Assembly (NCBI RefSeq): GCF_028583425.1
Contig: NC_072792.1
Location: forward strand, 156,618,676-156,682,675
Direction of reading: 5' to 3'
DNA from: Eublepharis macularius
Taxonomy: Eukaryota; Chordata; Lepidosauria; Squamata; Eublepharidae
Length of the DNA stretch: 64,000 nt
Positions 1 through 10,007 of this stretch are shown in pieces (the first letter of the stretch is position 1; every line of letters starts with the position of its first letter). The notes under the pieces were generated by a model. It was not told the origin of the DNA. It was given only the letters and a program-made list of their open reading frames with translations, and did no database searches. Made by a program: the position numbers and the translations under genes.

Positions 1-635
1 TTTCAAAAAGCAGATGCACAGAATCAATTAGTGACAGCTTAAAGCTACAGTGACCAGTGCACGCTTATAAATTGCCTTCTGATATAAGTAGATGGACAAC
101 CAGATTAATCAGAATAATGAGTAGTGACTATTTAGATGAGGTTAATAGCTTTTGCCAAGTACAGAATTAAGTCTGCAATTTTTTCATCTTACATTATATT
201 CAGAGAGGCCTCTATAACATTTCCAGACTTAGCAAAATTGGACAAACGTGGGAGTCTTTGCTGTATTCCACGAGGTTGATGCTGCCGTTGCTGTGCTGCC
301 TTTGACAATCTTTGTAGTTGTTTGGACCAAGAACTCACATTTGCCTATGAGTTCATTCTTACTTTACTTTCTCAACCTGGCCTCCTAAATACAAAATACG
401 TGTGTACCTTATTATGTCCGAAGGGTGTGTCCTTGTTGAAATAAGTGTGTGTGTCAATGGATTTTTTTTTTGCACTTACTAGGATGGTGAAGTGTGGATT
501 AATCATCTGGCATTTCTGAATTGGCTCCCACATGAAATGATTCCATGGCTTGCGGCAGAAGCTTTTCAGCATACATTAACTTCTTGGCCACAAAGTCCAT
601 GGTGTCCTGACTAGCCTTTGTGTTCTTTTCCTTAG
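1..635 (+). other. MIPEP: Last intron of MIPEP (3' part)
   Basis: This is non-coding sequence up to a pyrimidine-rich stretch and AG acceptor (tttccttag, ending at 635) in front of the last MIPEP coding exon. I saw no other convincing exon in it. The short minus-strand open frame at 372-572 has no recognisable protein and is treated as chance. Confidence 0.75.
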
Positions 636-733
636 GTATGCTTCAGAAGTGTCCATCAGTTGAAGACTTCGTGGATGCCCTTGTTTCAGACTTGGATCAG
701 GACTTTGAAACATTTTTTATGGATTCTGAATAA
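636..733 (+). CDS. MIPEP: MIPEP terminal coding exon (mitochondrial intermediate peptidase)
   Basis: MIPEP is a thimet-oligopeptidase-type (M3) zinc metalloprotease of the mitochondrial matrix. It removes an octapeptide from some imported precursors after the main processing peptidase has cut. Only the C-terminal exon is in the window. After the acceptor at 634-635 the exon starts with GT, which completes a split glycine codon, and then reads [20 protein letters not shown] followed by [11 protein letters not shown] and TAA at 731-733. This closely matches the C-terminus I recall for vertebrate MIPEP. The catalytic HEXXH region is encoded upstream, outside the window. The exon is intact, with no frame problems. 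The neighbour 50 kb downstream is TNFRSF19 in convergent orientation, the same arrangement as in human 13q12, which supports the call. Residue recognition is from memory, not from an alignment. Confidence 0.93.
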
Positions 734-885
734 TACAGAAGAAAACTAAAAATCTCAGATGGACAATTTCTTTTTTATATATCTTCTTCATGATATACAT
801 AGAACTGCTGTAGCTCTCATCGACATTTCTTTAAAGAGTGTTTGTAGAAATGCTTGTGTATAATAAACAGTTTCTTTTTGAGAGG
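734..885 (+). promoter_or_regulatory. MIPEP: MIPEP 3'UTR with canonical poly(A) signal
   Basis: A short 3'UTR follows the stop codon. AATAAA lies at 862-867, about 130 bases after the stop, followed by a T-rich stretch, so cleavage is expected near 880-890. No competing hexamer precedes it. Confidence 0.8.
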
Positions 886-1373
886 GAAATATGTTTTCAT
901 TCAGAAGTAGTTAGGTTTTGAGATAGATGCAGTATGGGCAAAGGAGTGAATATGTCTCTAGATTAAGGTTGCCAACAGGCTAGGAAGAAATGTCCTGATC
1001 TGCTCCTGGGTCTAAAAGAAGCTTGATACTACAATGAGATTCCTCTAGGTCTGGCCGATGGAATTCAGTCATTTTGTACTCTAGACCGACTCCAGTGAGA
1101 TCTTTTATTGCATTTCAAGGAACATCACAGAGCAGAACCCAAGTAGTAAAGAATGGGGGGGGATGAAGGGGAGGGGAGGAAAACATGTTTTTCTACATTT
1201 TGTAACATGGACACCATGTTACAATTTGCACAATTTGCGAATCCTTGGGAAAGCGTACCCCCAGGTGTTTAATTAAAGCTCCAATGTTTCCAAAACACAG
1301 GAGGAAAAAAGTTAGATTCCTAGGTATAGCCTTTATAGGCTCCAGGATCTCCATTCCTACTTGTGTCGGAAGA
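886..1373. other. Intergenic sequence, nothing recognised
   Basis: No coding or repeat family recognised with confidence. A fragment near 965-1030 (starting aaggttgccaac) may be a repeat end. A G-rich run lies at 1155-1180. Confidence 0.5.
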
Positions 1374-1487
1374 AAGGAGCTCTGACGCTTGAAAGCTCAC
1401 ACCCTGAAAATGTTTGTCTCTTAAGGTGCCACTGAACTCAAATCCTGCTGTTCCACTGCAAACCAACACAGTTACTCACCTAAAACT
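1374..1487 (+). repeat. Penelope-like element tail fragment
   Basis: It contains the motif series gaaagctcacaccctg, ctcttaaggtgccactg and accaacacagttac, which recurs in several places in this window (for example 33575-33690 and 43020-43110). The family is ubiquitous in reptile genomes. Assignment to Penelope-like elements rests on the larger copy at 42488-43110. Confidence 0.55.
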
Positions 1488-1839
1488 ATCCCTACATATG
1501 CATTTCTTCACTTCAGGAACCACTGAAGAAGTGTGCACAAGTCTTCACTGAGGTTGTATAATGTGAAAGAAAGAGATTGTCTAGTGTGAAATTTTAAAAT
1601 ACATTAGGGGTATCCATGTGCAATGACTCTAAAGGATATATTTTTAGCATAACATTAAGTAACCTACTTGTTTTGCACCAGAGAACCTTAACAAAGCAAC
1701 TTAGAACAAGCCATTCTTCCCCCTCCCCTTGTAATTCCATCTCTAGTGGCTGCATTTGGCACAGAGGAGAAAAGCCTATTAAAAAGATGGCAAAATTACA
1801 CATCATGACTCTTTCTAATCCTTCCTGCTTACAGTTGCT

Positions 1840-2027
1840 GTGGGTAGTCCTCCAGCATCTCATTCCTGCTTTCTGTCCAACTTGGGGTGGGGGCGGGATT
1901 TGTGGGGGAGGGATAGTGCCATAGAGCCCACCCTCCAAAGTAGCCATCAGGGGAAATGATCTTTGTATTCTGCAAATCAGTTGTAATTCTGGGAGAACTC
2001 CAGGCCTCATCTGGAGATTGGCAACAC
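1840..2027 (-). repeat. Dispersed repeat fragment ending ggagattggcaacact
   Basis: The block with gtagccatcaggggaaatg, ctgcaaatcagttgtaattc and ggagattggcaac resembles a repeat seen widely in lizard genomes, reading on the minus strand from the TTGCCAATCTCC end. The open frames over it (minus 1594-2010, plus 1616-1924) are products of the repeat and not genes. I cannot name the family. Confidence 0.45.
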
Positions 2028-2032
2028 TTCTG

Positions 2033-2856
2033 TTATTGATACAACCAGGTACTCATTTTTGGTTTGGCCGGACTCAATGTTAAATGCCAACAAGAGTTGA
2101 ACCTTATAAAACAGGCAAATTTTAAAAAGGCATATAAAATCAATTCTTGTTGGCAGATATTGCCATTGTGCAGAGTGCTGTTTTTGAATAGATTAATAAG
2201 TAAAGTTCTTCCCACTGTGTTATGAGGATTTATCTTGATGTGTTCATGCCTGTTATTATGCAAGTCCATCCTGCTGCAGTGAAGTATGAATAAGTGTACC
2301 ATGTGTGTATACCACATCCGCAGGTACCTAGGCTTGACCTTGGAGCATATGGACTCTTGGTTATCAGAACAACTCAGTTTGTCTGATTATGAGATACATT
2401 TTGGCTTGAAGAAGGATCGTTTTGATCTGAAACGAGAGAAGAGGAATCTGGCCGGCTTATGCTCGTTGCCCCTCTGTGCATCAGTGCTGCCTTCTTTTCA
2501 TCCCGACAGTGCTACCATCTCACCTCGTCGCATAGATCCGAGGACCCTTACAGCATAATTGCCTACAGCTGTTCTATTTTGCCACGACTTTGCATATGTC
2601 AGAAGAACATTAAGGGATTTTATTTAATTATATTTCCCCATTGGACTTTGTCGTTGTCGTTTCTCTCCCTTATGGAGTTTTTCAGTGTCATATAGTGTTA
2701 ATTTCACTGATACACTGTACCACTAATAGTTTTTGTAAATTACAACTCATGGAGTATATTCCTTGATATTGTCTCTGGGCTTGGTATGCTCCCTTGTTTT
2801 TCTTGTTTTTGTTGTGTTGCCTGGTGAGGTAGCTTTAACCCCCCTCCCCCTCTTGT
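2033..2856. other. Intergenic sequence, no family recognised
   Basis: About 800 bases with no gene. The stretch 2340-2840 has the look of a decayed retroelement 3' region (T-rich, short open frames), but I could not identify it. Confidence 0.4.
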
Positions 2857-2945
2857 GTTACGACCTCTTGAAAATGGTGACATGGCCGGTGGCCCCACCC
2901 CCTGATCTCCAAACAGAGGGGAGTTTAGATTGCCCTCTGTGCCTG
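2857..2945. repeat. Half copy of palindromic hAT-type MITE
   Basis: The sequence cctcttgaaaatggtgacat followed by ggtggccccaccccctgatc is one arm of the palindromic element present in full at 34677-34891 and 47503-47718. The copy breaks off into the next element at about 2945. Confidence 0.6.
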
Positions 2946-3286
2946 GCGCGGGCTGTTTAAAGTATCAGCTGGCAGGCGACGGGGAGATCCCCCTGCCAGC
3001 TGATAATTTAAAGGGACTTGCTTGCAAGCAGCAGGTCCCTTTAAGCTATCAGCTGCCAGGCAGTGGAGGGGGGGGATCCCCCCACCGCCTGACAGCTGAT
3101 ACAAGGGGCCCTTTGAAGTTGCCCCGAAGCTTCCCCAAGCAACCCGAATGCTTCTGGGAAGCTTTGATTCGGGATTCCTGAATCGAGGCCACCATGCTGG
3201 CCCCAATTTGGGAATCCCGAATCTTTACAAATAGTGTCTGATTCGGGTATTTTTTCTGAATCAGACACCCGAAGCACACACCCCTA
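2946..3286 (-). mobile_element. hAT-like non-autonomous element, one end preserved
   Basis: The right end reads gaagcacacacccctag, the reverse complement of a TAGGGGTGTGTGC terminus that fits the TAGRGNTG-type ends of hAT elements. A related start occurs at 28077. Inside are paired arms around repeated gattcgggattc motifs and a GC-rich core. The other end is missing, fused to the half MITE, and no 8-bp target duplication was found. Confidence 0.55.
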
Positions 3287-3539
3287 GTGAAACGGACAGG
3301 GGTAGCAGTCCGTCAGAGGTTTCTTAGGCAGTATTCTGTCCTGTCACTGGTCCCAAACCTGTTTAGCTTCCCACTGTATACTGAGATCTTCCAAATTTTA
3401 TAAAAGAGATGTGCCAGTTCAATTTATGAAATCTAGGAAAGAAACATCCAAGGAAACTAAACTGTAAGAACGGTCAAATCTCCCACTATCACATTGATTT
3501 GCCACCACTCTCCTCCTGAAAAGGTTCTCGCAGTCATTT

Positions 3540-3775
3540 ATGATTTATTTATTTTGTTTATACCTGGGCTTTCTCTGTAATGGACACCCAGAGCAGCTTG
3601 CTTTGTTTTTCTCCCCTCCATTTTATCCTCCCAACAACCCTGTGAAGTAGGTTAGGCTGAGAGGATGTGACGGGCCCAAGGCTGCCCAGCAAGTGTCCCT
3701 GACAGAGTGAGGATTTGAATCTGGGTCTGCCATATCCTAGCCTGACACTCTAACCACTGCAAAGCCTTGGCCATT
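3540..3775 (-). repeat. tRNA-derived SINE of the squamate (Sauria/Squam1) type
   Basis: On the minus strand it has the usual order: a tRNA-like head (here reversed as cctgacactctaaccactgc), then 'gcttgctgggc..cttgggcc', then 'acttcacagggttgttgggagg', and a tail rich in AAATAAAT. Several diverged copies of the same order occur at 10990, 32788, 37515, 53472 and 58280. Confidence 0.7.
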
Positions 3776-4228
3776 GCAGACTGCTTTCTCAAAACCAAAG
3801 GAGGAATCCTATGACGCCTTATGTTGAAGCAGAAGCTTTCATTAATTTCAACAGATGTGTCTGTTAAGATGTCGTGAGACTAGGATTTCAGTACAAGACA
3901 CCTTTTTGTTGCAACAGAAAACATTCCCCCCCTTGTGCCTTTTAAAAATGCTTCCAGCTGTTTGGATGTCTATACAGCTTGACAGAGATTGCTAATATAG
4001 TAATTACATCAGGCAGTTCTCTGGTGGTTTTAAACTTGTGCTTTCTCAATCGTGTCGGTCAAATTAGCTCCATGTGGAAGTCTTATGCAACTCTTTCTTT
4101 AGGCTTAAAACATTATTAATTTTTGTTTAAATATACCGCTTTGAGGCTAAACAGGCCAAAAGTGGATTTGCAATAAAAATAGCAAATCAGTAAAACTGAA
4201 AATAATAAAACATACAGGTAATCGGTTA

Positions 4229-4440
4229 ATACCCTGACCTGGATAGCCCAAGCAAACCTGATCTCGGAAGTGAAGTAGGTCAGCCTTGGTTAGTAATTGG
4301 ATGAGAGACCTCCCCCCAAAAAACCTAGGATCACTAAGCAGAGGCAGGCATTGGCAAACCACCTCTGTCACTTGCCTTGAAAACCCCAGCAGGGGTCGCC
4401 AGAAGTCGGTTATAACTTGATGGCACTTTCCATCACCAAG
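4229..4440 (+). repeat. 5S-rRNA-derived SINE
   Basis: The first ~90 bases resemble 5S rRNA (cctgatctcggaagtgaagt, agcctt, gattggatgagagacc-type motifs, close to the 5S internal promoter region). They are followed by the SINE body aggcaggcattggcaaacca and a tail with ggggtcgccagaagtcggtt. A second, reversed copy lies at 36835-36968. It is not a functional 5S gene because the 3' half of 5S is replaced by SINE body. Confidence 0.75.
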
Positions 4441-4484
4441 CAGTTAACAGGAGAAAAAGAATGACTGTACCAATGAAGGCATTA

Positions 4485-4735
4485 ACAGGAACATTAAAAC
4501 GCTTTAAGAAGCGGCATCACTGCATAAGACCATAGTTCTAGGAAAAGATGAAGGCAGTAGGAAAAGAGGAAGATCTACCATGCGGTGGATTGTCTTGATA
4601 AAGGAAGCCAGTCTTCAGTTTACAAGACCTGAGGAAGGCTGTCAATGATAGGATGTTTTGGAGATCCTTAATTCATAGGGTCACCACAAGCCAGAAGCGA
4701 CTTGACATGCACATAACACACACATAGTCCATGTG
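4485..4735 (+). repeat. BovB/RTE-type LINE 3' end
   Basis: The plus strand reads as a decayed C-terminal ORF2 fragment (a gene-style string like 'GSRKRGR..MRWIVLIKEA..LQDLRKAVNDRMFWRSLIHRV'). It ends in the tail cataacacacac. The pattern R-x-R-G-R-x-x-M-R-W followed by FWR-x-LIHRV is that of RTE/BovB elements, which are abundant in squamates. A minus-strand copy lies at 43385-43605. Confidence 0.6.
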
Positions 4736-5167
4736 TGAGTTCCAGAAGAGTTGCTGCAACACTTTCTTTGGGAACCTCAAGGTGTACTAACAATTTTTAC
4801 GACATACTTAAAAGCCCCTATAAAATAAATAATGATATCAGAATAATTGATAGTAGGCAGTGGTAAAAGGTGTTTATTGCAAACCAGGCATTTATATTCT
4901 AACTTATTATGGCCTTTGAAGTATTGTGCAAACAGCTCAAAGGAAGGCTGCTTATATGATATGGAAGATGTGAAATAATATGGAAAATAATTATAATTTG
5001 TTCTCTAACTGGCAATAGGCATGCTGTGCCAGGGACAATTGTTATCTGGCACTTGTTCCCCAACCCAACCTCACACCCATAAATCACTCTTCACATTTTG
5101 TACTTATTTTTGCCAAATGAGGATGTCTTTTAAAATATTTTGGTATAACTTGCTACATTAGCGGTTG

Positions 5168-5312
5168 AACACATGAACAAATCAAGCTGCTTTCAGACCA
5201 TTGGTCTACCAAGGTCAGTATTATCTGCTCTGGCCGTGTCTCTCCTCATGAGTCTCGGGTAGAGGCCTTTCACATAATTCAAAACTTGGTCCTTTTAACT
5301 GGAGATACTGAA
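5168..5312 (-). repeat. tRNA-derived SINE (ACA-SINE2-like), 3' part
   Basis: Reverse-strand matches to the body shared with 23255-23475: aagctgctttcagaccattg, ggtcagtattatctgctctg and ccttttaactggagatactg. The tRNA-like head is missing. Confidence 0.6.
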
Positions 5313-6059
5313 TATTGAAACTTCTTCAGTGATATTCGCTATAAGAATATAATTGTTATAATAAGCATGTCCTCTGTGAAAATGTTGACAGGCAAGATAA
5401 CGTTTCTCTCAATTGGAACTTTTTTTTTCTATTTTAAAACTCCCTTCAGTTGCAGCTAGTTGCTCCCATTGCAAAGCTGGTGGGAACAATGGTTGAGATC
5501 TGGCAAAGACTTAAACAGCTGCCTAGCTTTCTGTGTTTTGTGAATAGCCTGTTAGAAATGGCATAAATCAAACAAGCACCTGTATATATTTCTGCTGGCT
5601 TACGAGCAACAGGAATGCTAGTTAGAGAAAGACTAGACTTTTACTAGGATACAGTAAAATGTCTGTTGTTTGTAACCATTCCATCAGCTGCATATGTTTC
5701 TGTTCTAAACTGCCATTAAAATTATCCTTCTCACTGTCAGCGCGGATCTGTGCTACCACAGCTGGGCTTGTCCCAGCTGAAATATTCCATATAAAGAAGC
5801 AGTCCTGTATGGACACGGCTGTGATACGAAAGCTGAGCCACACAATTTTGTCTGCAGTGTTAGGAATATGGGGGAAAGAACAGGAAGTTGTTAATGAAAT
5901 CTACATGCTCAACCCCTATCTGACCCCTCCCACTGGGCCTCATAAGCCACACCCCCAGCTGTGTTTCTACATGGCGTTGTACAAATTATTCATATAATTC
6001 GGGAATCATAGTGAGCCAGATTCGTGAGGGCATTTGACAAAAAAGTTCAGGGAAGTACC
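5313..6059. other. Intergenic sequence, nothing recognised
   Basis: No gene or clear repeat. The overlapping open frames at 5622-5843 (-) and 5659-5997 (+) are mirror-image chance frames. Confidence 0.5.
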
Positions 6060-6262
6060 TGAGAAGCCTGCTTTAAATTTGTACTCCTAGATACTACCTG
6101 TGCTTCATGTTGTCTAATGTCAGTCCTAGAACTGATTATGTTCTGTTTCAGCAATTCTTCAACTCTGTATTGGATCCTTGCTAATGCTATGTCTTTGTAA
6201 ACTGCATTTATTTATCCTATGGCATTGTCTATCGAAACGTCCTTGACACTGTATGGAAATGT
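6060..6262 (+). repeat. L2-clade LINE 3'UTR fragment
   Basis: It matches the 3'UTR of the next LINE copy nearly base for base (for example tgcttcatgttgtctaatgt and ggatccttgctaatgctatg, also at 6998 and 7067). It is a truncated copy directly abutting the coding part of a second copy. Confidence 0.7.
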
Positions 6263-7262
6263 CTTTGATGCTGGATCCAGTACTACTACTAGAAAAACAA
6301 GTTCAGGCAGCTGCAAAAAATGCTTTCTTCAGTCTCATTCTAGCCTGGAAGATGGCTTCTTATCTTGACACGGCCAACCTGGCCACCTGGATCCATGCTA
6401 TGGTAACATCAAAACTTGACTGTTGTAATGCTCTATACATAGGTCTCCCATCTAAGTTAACTAGGAGGCTTCAATTAGTGCAAAATGCTGCAGCTTGACT
6501 GTTAGCAGGAGCAAGCAGGAGCATGAACATCAGTCCCATCCTGCAGTCACTCCATTGGCTACGTATCAGCTACCGTGCTCAATTCAAGGTACTGGTTATT
6601 ACATACAAAGCTCTTCATGGTCTTGGCCCGACATACCTATGGGACCGCCTCCCTCCCTATGTCCCTCCACAGCAGCTTCGCTCATCTGAACAGGGTCTCT
6701 TGTAGGGGCCAGCCTGCACATGGGCAAAATCAACTGCAGCCCATACACGGGCCTTGTCTGTGGTGGGTGGCCCCTACCCTATGGAACAGCCTGCCTGAGA
6801 GCTCCCAAGCTCTTGGCTTTCCGCAAACTATGCAAAACTGAAATATTTAAAAAGGCTTTTTTACTCAGATAGGAGGGCGGTATTGTAGACAGGAGGTCTC
6901 AGATGTTTCGCCAATGAGTTGGGAACCATGGGCTCCACCATTATGTTGCTTTACATATTATCTGTTGCTTTGAACATGTACTCGTATATACTGCTTGTGC
7001 TTCATGTTGTCTAATGTCAATCCTAGAATTGATTATGTTCTGTTTCAGCAATCCTTCAACCCTCTATTGGATCCTTGCTAATGCTATGTCTCTTTAAACT
7101 TGTATTCATCTACCCTATGACATTGTTTATGGAAATGTCCTTGACACTGTATGGAAATGCCTACCCTTGTCCTTGCTACTGATTGTACTGATCACACACT
7201 ATGTAATCTGCCTTGAGTCTCAGTGAGAAAGGTGGACTATAAATGACATAAATAAAATAAAA
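6263..7262 (+). mobile_element. L2/CR1-clade LINE, 5'-truncated copy
   Basis: It encodes the C-terminal part of ORF2: 'LDPVLLLEKQVQAAAKNAF', 'WIHAMVTSKLDCCNALYIGL', 'KLTRRLQLVQNAAA', then frameshifts and 'HWLRISYRAQFKVLVITYKALHGLGP'. The motif series (SRLDYCNALY, RLQLVQNAAARL, TYKALHGLGP) is diagnostic of the conserved region after the reverse transcriptase in CR1/L2-clade LINEs. The 3'UTR ends in the tail gagtctcagtgagaaaggtggactataaatgac plus (AAATAA)n. Stops and frameshifts make it inactive. Confidence 0.8.
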
Positions 7263-7269
7263 TAAATAA

Positions 7270-7575
7270 AAATAAATAAACTGATTGTACTAATCTCACA
7301 CTATGTCATTGAGTCTCAACGAGAAAGGCGGACTATAAATGACAAATAAATAAGCCCTTTTCATTTTACTACTACTACTACTACTTCTACTACTACTTCT
7401 AATACTACAACAACTAACTATAACGAGACTGACCATCATTTACTCTTGCTTAACTGCACTGAAATGAGAGAGACTACTTACTTGATACTGATTGTATTAA
7501 CCTCATATTGTGTAATCCACCTTGAGTCTCAGTGAGAAAGGCGGACTATAAATGACGTAAATAAATAAATAAAAA
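7270..7575 (+). repeat. Two extra L2 LINE tails with an (ACT)n run between
   Basis: The tail motif gagaaaggcggactataaat recurs at about 7321-7342 and again at 7535-7556, each followed by AAATAA-type repeats. Between them is a CTA/ACT trinucleotide run (7365-7410). Confidence 0.65.
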
Positions 7576-7725
7576 TATTCTGATGAATGTCATTCTTTTG
7601 TTCCTCTTACCAACACTAACAAAACTCTTAAAGCTCATATCAATTCTCTTCCCCTTCATTCTTCTTGTGTGCAGTTTTAGTGAATTTTAAGATGCACCGC
7701 CCTCCTCCATTTCTAACTCATTGAG
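7576..7725. other. Short unclassified spacer
   Basis: No recognised feature between the LINE tails and the palindromic MITE. Confidence 0.4.
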
Positions 7726-7728
7726 CTG

Positions 7729-7909
7729 GGGCAAATCCAAATGCCCTTGGCGCGTCCCAGCGTTGCGCTAAATGTTCGCTAAACACCCGGAAGTATAGCG
7801 TCTTTCTAGCGCAATTTCAGAAATCACGCTAGAAAGACAGTATACTTCTGGGTGTTTAGCGAACATTTAGCGCAACGCTGGGATGCTCCGAGGGCATGTG
7901 GATTTGCCC
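7729..7909. mobile_element. Palindromic MITE, Harbinger-like, 3-bp target duplication
   Basis: The two ends GGGCAAATCC and GGATTTGCCC are inverted repeats, and the arms (about 80 bases each) stay complementary through ccagcgttgcgctaaatgtt and cgctagaaagac. The flanks are CTG on both sides (7726-7728 and 7910-7912). It has no coding capacity. A 3-bp duplication suggests a PIF/Harbinger-type transposase supplied in trans; this is inference. Confidence 0.75.
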
Positions 7910-8695
7910 CTGGACTACTCAAGGCTCGCAAGGAGAAAATCCTGCTTACACTCAATGTTTTGCATTTCTGTTCCTGCTACTATCATATATAGAGAGGCCA
8001 TGAGAGAAGCACATTGGGGTTACTTCTATTATATCCTGAAGGTTAAGAATAGTTTATTTTAACAGACATCCAGTCGCAGCCTGGGGCATTCTTTCTCAGT
8101 CAATATTATGGATTTATGGAGCCATCCTGGTATGTTTCGTATCTGTATTCTATCCAAATACTAGCTATGACCTGTCAATCTATCTTGAGCTGAAGGTCAT
8201 GTACCCTGACTTACTTGCTTGTTTGTAAGAACTGATCGCTTATTTACAGAACTGTATGAGATCTCATGTCCTGTAGACAAATTTCTCCATGTTGACCGAA
8301 AGGTATAAATTACAAGGACTGTTGTTTTTCTGTATGCATTCAGATACCTCTTTGATTGCATCAGGTTTATTGATCTAAATAAACCTTTTATTTCTATGTT
8401 TAATGCCTTGATCTATTTCTCAGATTGATGGCGTGGGGAAAATAGAAAATTTAGCTAGGGTTACTGATTCATTTCCCCTCAGTTTGCAGAAAGGGAAATC
8501 CTGCTCCCCATGTTGTGCTCACCCAACAAGAGACCCAACAGGAATTCAGATGAGATAATAGGATGCCGGACCCTAATCTTCTGTTGGAGAAGCAGGTGAC
8601 CATGTCATTTACTCATTTACTCAAATGGTGTCATTTACTCATGTCTTCAAGTTGTATTACTGGATGCCTGTTTGTTTCTTTGCCCAGTTTAAGGA
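7910..8695. other. Intergenic sequence, possibly an old LTR remnant
   Basis: The segment 8040-8440 has a poly(A)-like block (aataaaccttttatttc at 8379) and promoter-like AT-rich sequence, which would suit an LTR, but no matching ends or target duplication could be found. Otherwise nothing recognised. Confidence 0.3.
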
Positions 8696-9104
8696 GCTGC
8701 TGCTTCCCTCTAATTCCCTTCATGGCCTGAGGCTCCCATCCTTAAAGGACTGGCTCTCTGCGCATGTTCTTGTGCTGCACGTTCACTTTTCTTAGCAAGG
8801 TCCCTTGTCTGTCCCTTCTGTCTGCAACTGCCCAGGCTTAGACAGTCATGGTTTCTTTATTTGTAGAACAGCCTCCCAGAAGGGGTCAAGAGGGATTCTA
8901 TTCTCCTGGTTTTTGGCAAGGCTGCAAACCTAAGTTATTTCAAAGAGTTTTTGAGTATGGTCAAAGTAAATGTTTTCTGGCTGTTTAATAGGGTGTTCCC
9001 ATATAGTTATTTGGTTTTAATGTGGTTTTAATGTGTTTGATATTGTGTTGTATATTACCGTTTATCACCTGTCTTGGGACCTGATATGTTGTGAGAAAAG
9101 TGGG
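8696..9104 (+). repeat. LINE 3' end (CR1/L2 type), split by a hAT insertion
   Basis: A decayed ORF2 C-terminus (tttatttgtagaacagcctc, gtttttggcaaggctgcaaa) is followed by a 3'UTR with ttttaatgtggttttaatgt and a tail gagaaaagtgggtttataag. The tail is cut by the hAT element at 9113 and resumes at 10008 with gataaataaattt. Confidence 0.6.
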
Positions 9105-9112
9105 TTTATAAG

Positions 9113-10007
9113 TAGACATGGGCACGAACCAAAAAAAATTACTGAACCAGAGGATCGTGGTTCGGTGCAGACCATGATCCCAAATTCCTGAACAGCAACG
9201 AACATCTCCCATTCCTGAACCAAACCGTGGATCGTGGAGGCCACAGCGGAGGGGCACCCCGCTGTTCCCAGTGAACCAGAGGAGATAGATCCCTATCCAC
9301 CAAAGCCAAGCTTAATTGTACTCTCTCAGGGCCAAACTACAAGTGACGAATGACATTTGAACGGCAAGTGTATTTCTCCCTCTCCACTTGCACTCCACTC
9401 GATCCACTTGCCGTTCAAGTGTCATTCGTCACTTGTAGCTTGGCCCTCAGTCTCTCTCTCCAAAGGCTAGCAAGTGGCAAGCAAGAGCTCTGTCCCACTC
9501 CACTGCTAGCAGAAAGTGAAACCCAGCCTGGGAGCCCATGGCTATTTATAAGCATGGGTCCCATTCAGCAACACAGGAAGTCTGTGTTTGGCCGTCAGAG
9601 CTGCCTATCAGGGTTTGCAGGGATGAGATTGAAGTGCCCATGGCTAAAGAACACCCCCTTCCCCCTCCCTCCCCTGGGTGTCTTCTCCCAACTTGTAACT
9701 GCTTTGCTGCTTCGTGGTTGGAAGGAAGCCCTGCTGATCAAGGAAAGCTGGGCTTCCATTCGGGTTTCCAGGGCAACAGAAGGAGGGCAAACAGAGCTCA
9801 GGCATTCCCCTGGCTCCGTTGCCAGGGGAATAGATTGCTGGCGCCTGAGTGTCTGTATTCCCGAACCGAGCCCGAACGCCCCGATCCAGGCCTTTCCTGA
9901 CCGCTGGATCGTTGGCCACGGACGATCACAATCCACCAGCTCACGATCGCGAGATCGCCATTTTCATGAGTTTTTGACGTTCGTAATGCGGATCGTGCCC
10001 ATCTCTA
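9113..10007 (+). mobile_element. Non-autonomous hAT element, copy 1
   Basis: Ends are TAGACATGGGCACGAACC and the near-inverse at 9990-10007 (gatcgtgcccatctcta). The flanks are a perfect 8-bp target duplication, TTTATAAG, at 9105-9112 and 10008-10015. Termini of the form TAGRGATGGGC and 8-bp duplications are characteristic of hAT transposons. No transposase is encoded. The 895 bases include a nested 118-bp MITE (9329-9446). Copies 2 (15240-15859, opposite strand) and 3 (45383-46201) share the central part. That part keeps stop-free frames on both strands in all three copies, for example plus 9350-10027. I regard this as a sign of youth, not of coding. Confidence 0.9.
9329..9446. mobile_element. 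Nested MITE with 3-bp TCA duplication
   Basis: Inverted ends GGGCCAAACTACAAGTGACG and its near-complement at 9427-9446 are flanked by TCA at 9326-9328 and 9447-9449. Same family as 24963-25388 and 32469-32657. It is absent from the same position in hAT copy 3, so it inserted after the hAT copies spread. Confidence 0.8.

Noticed and set aside
4229..4440. Possible 5S rRNA gene
   Set aside because: Only the promoter-bearing part resembles 5S; the rest is SINE body, and a second copy is nested in a LINE.
8040..8440. LTR
   Set aside because: A poly(A)-like signal and AT-rich promoter-like sequence, but no TG..CA ends or target duplication could be found.
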